From contig WRCR01000002.1 in NCBI GenBank assembly GCA_009783865.1, positions 1 through 37,226 of the forward strand: a stretch of DNA of 37,226 bases. Reading direction: 5' to 3'. Shown piece by piece: positions 35,509-37,226 of the stretch. The translations under genes were made by a program, and so were the position numbers. Source of the DNA: Planctomycetaceae bacterium (GTDB lineage: Bacteria > Planctomycetota > Planctomycetia > Pirellulales > Thermoguttaceae). Below the pieces are notes generated by a model. The model saw only the letters and a list, made by a program, of their open reading frames with translations. It ran no database searches and had not been told where the DNA came from. The first letter of the stretch is position 1. Each line of letters begins with the position of its first letter.

Positions 35509-37160
35509 CTCTTTGACTTCGACAATTCATCGCCGCCGAGTATCTTCAAAACCGAAAAATAAACGAGTAAGCCGATGCCGCCGCCGAGTCCAATGTGCGA
35601 AATATCCGACAGCGAATCGTTGCCGGGCAGCGTCTTCATTATCGCCGCAGTTGCGATAAACATAAAAACGCCGGCTGCAAAAGAACGAATCATACAGAGG
35701 AGTATTCCACGAAAATCAATGTGTCCATGTTTCTTTGCGAACAAGAAAAACAGCAGACAGAATTGAAGTATTGCCGAAATGCTGATAGACAACGCCAAGC
35801 CCTTTTCCTTGACCGTGTGAATCAAAACAAGTGCCAGAACAAAATGAAAACCGACGCTGAACAATCCTGTGAGGAACGGTGTCCGTATATCATCGAAGAG
35901 ATAAAATGCCCGAATCATTATCGGCAAAGCACAAAATGCCCAAACGCCGATGCCGAACCAAAATATCATGTCGGCAGTTCTTGCGGTGTCTTCGGCGGTA
36001 AATTGTCCGCGTTGAAACAAAAGATGCGCAAGCCGGTTCGCAAACATCATCAATCCGATTCCAGCCGGTATCGAAAATATCAGCAGAATTCTTATTCCCA
36101 TCGAAAGGTCTTTGCCGAATTGTTTGAAATCCTTCTGTGCAGCATGCTTACTCAACAGCGGATATATCACCGTCATCAAAACGAGACCGATGAGTCCCTG
36201 CGGAAATTCAAAAAGACGTTCACTGAAATACAGTGCCGACACTGCTCCGCTGCGCAGCGGAAACAAAAACAGATTGCCGGTTATCAAACTTGTTGTGCCT
36301 GCCGGTCCCGAAAAAAGCCACGCCAATACTGTTGCGGAGAGCAGCATCAGCGGAACGGACATTAAACCGAAAAGTTGCGGAAAGAAAACTGCGAAGACCG
36401 TTTTTAATTCCGGCATGATTTCCTTGAAATGAAACTCCGGTTTGAAACCGAGTTGCTTCAAACGCCAAAGGAGCAGAAACAGTTGCAGCAGACCGGCAAG
36501 GACAATACTAACGGCAAGGACGCAGCCCTGCGCTGCGGGGTCGGAAGTAAGACGCGGTGCCGCAAAAAGAAGAGCGAAAATCCATATAACGTTCAAGACG
36601 GCGGAAATGAAAGCGGGAAAGGTGAAATGTCCTGCCGTTTGCAATGCTGCTGAAGTGATTGCTACCATACCAACCAAAATGATGAACGGCAGGAGAATCG
36701 CAAAGTAATATGAAACGAGAGAAACCTTGTTGGACTGCTCGAAATAAGAAAAGCCGATGAAGCAGATAATTTCACTGATAAATATCAAGAAACACAAGAC
36801 GACAAATATAATAGTCAGGACGGCGGTTAAAAGTTTTCGTGCTTTTTGTCTGTCCTGATGATAAACTTTGCTGAATACCGGTATGAAACTGACGGAGAGT
36901 GAGCCGTCGCCGAACAATTTTCGTGCAATGTCAGGCAGCCGGAAAGCGGCAACGAAAGCATCTAGAACACCGTTTGCAGATGCGCCGAAGAACGAGGCGG
37001 TGACCATATCCCGCAGCATGCCGAGAAAGCGGCTCAACAACATTCCGAGGAAGACGATGAATGTGCTTCGGAAGAAACTGCGTTTCTTTTTTATATGAGC
37101 GTCTATACGAGCGGCGGGTGAGAACCCGCCGGTGTTATCTTTCATGTTTTCTATCGGCAT
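35496..37160 (-). CDS. murJ: lipid II flippase MurJ
   Basis: GMLLSRFLGMLRDMVTASFFGASANGVLDAFVAAFRLPDIARKLFGDGSLSVSFIPVFSK plus many TM helices. Confidence 0.93.
   Translation of the reverse strand: MPIENMKDNTGGFSPAARIDAHIKKKRSFFRSTFIVFLGMLLSRFLGMLRDMVTASFFGASANGVLDAFVAAFRLPDIARKLFGDGSLSVSFIPVFSKVYHQDRQKARKLLTAVLTIIFVVLCFLIFISEIICFIGFSYFEQSNKVSLVSYYFAILLPFIILVGMVAITSAALQTAGHFTFPAFISAVLNVIWIFALLFAAPRLTSDPAAQGCVLAVSIVLAGLLQLFLLLWRLKQLGFKPEFHFKEIMPELKTVFAVFFPQLFGLMSVPLMLLSATVLAWLFSGPAGTTSLITGNLFLFPLRSGAVSALYFSERLFEFPQGLIGLVLMTVIYPLLSKHAAQKDFKQFGKDLSMGIRILLIFSIPAGIGLMMFANRLAHLLFQRGQFTAEDTARTADMIFWFGIGVWAFCALPIMIRAFYLFDDIRTPFLTGLFSVGFHFVLALVLIHTVKEKGLALSISISAILQFCLLFFLFAKKHGHIDFRGILLCMIRSFAAGVFMFIATAAIMKTLPGNDSLSDISHIGLGGGIGLLVYFSVLKILGGDELSKSKRRGL
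37112..37131. repeat. palindromic mini-element inside the murJ 5' coding region
   Basis: CGGCGGGT-GAGA-ACCCGCCG. Confidence 0.7.
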
Positions 37161-37226
37161 TGGCGGTGCAATGCGGTTTTGATTCTATTCGCCTCTTGCA
37201 TTTCTTCAGCATATCATATTTTCTGC

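Noticed and set aside
2119-37131. Interpreting all palindromes as Rho-independent terminators
   Set aside because: Most lack a downstream T-tract and several lie inside coding 5' ends, so termination is not a sufficient explanation.
1-37226. tRNA or rRNA genes
   Set aside because: No cloverleaf-like or rRNA-like segment recognised on either strand by reading; not computed.

Overview
AT/GC-balanced chromosomal window whose gene content looks planctomycetal: five DUF1559 prepilin-like proteins, a YTV-repeat Cys-rich protein, a HzsA-like cytochrome and a CpaB-like protein. Recognisable housekeeping or accessory genes are mutS (interrupted), cpaB-like, glgX, lpxB, a sulfotransferase, a NapH/CcoG-like Fe-S membrane protein, an OprO/P-like porin, hpnE, an RluB-type pseudouridine synthase and murJ. 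The two strongest second-look items are: (1) a tandem three-gene array of EcoRI-type adenine methyltransferases, two fused to an N-terminal GIY-YIG (T5orf172/MUG113-like) nuclease domain and the third with that domain cleanly missing, overlapping lpxB by ATGA; and (2) a scattered family of about 16 short perfect or near-perfect palindromes with conserved loops (TATC, TTCGYARAA) and differing but compensated stems, mostly at gene 3' ends but also inside the coding 5' ends of two DUF1559 genes and both ends of murJ. Other items are an in-frame TAA in mutS with clear homology continuing past it, G7 tracts in two DUF1559 leaders, decayed Rpn-type nuclease fragments, and a promoter/terminator pair predicting a roughly 55-nt transcript. 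Nothing was searched against databases; family names come from recognising motifs in the translations.
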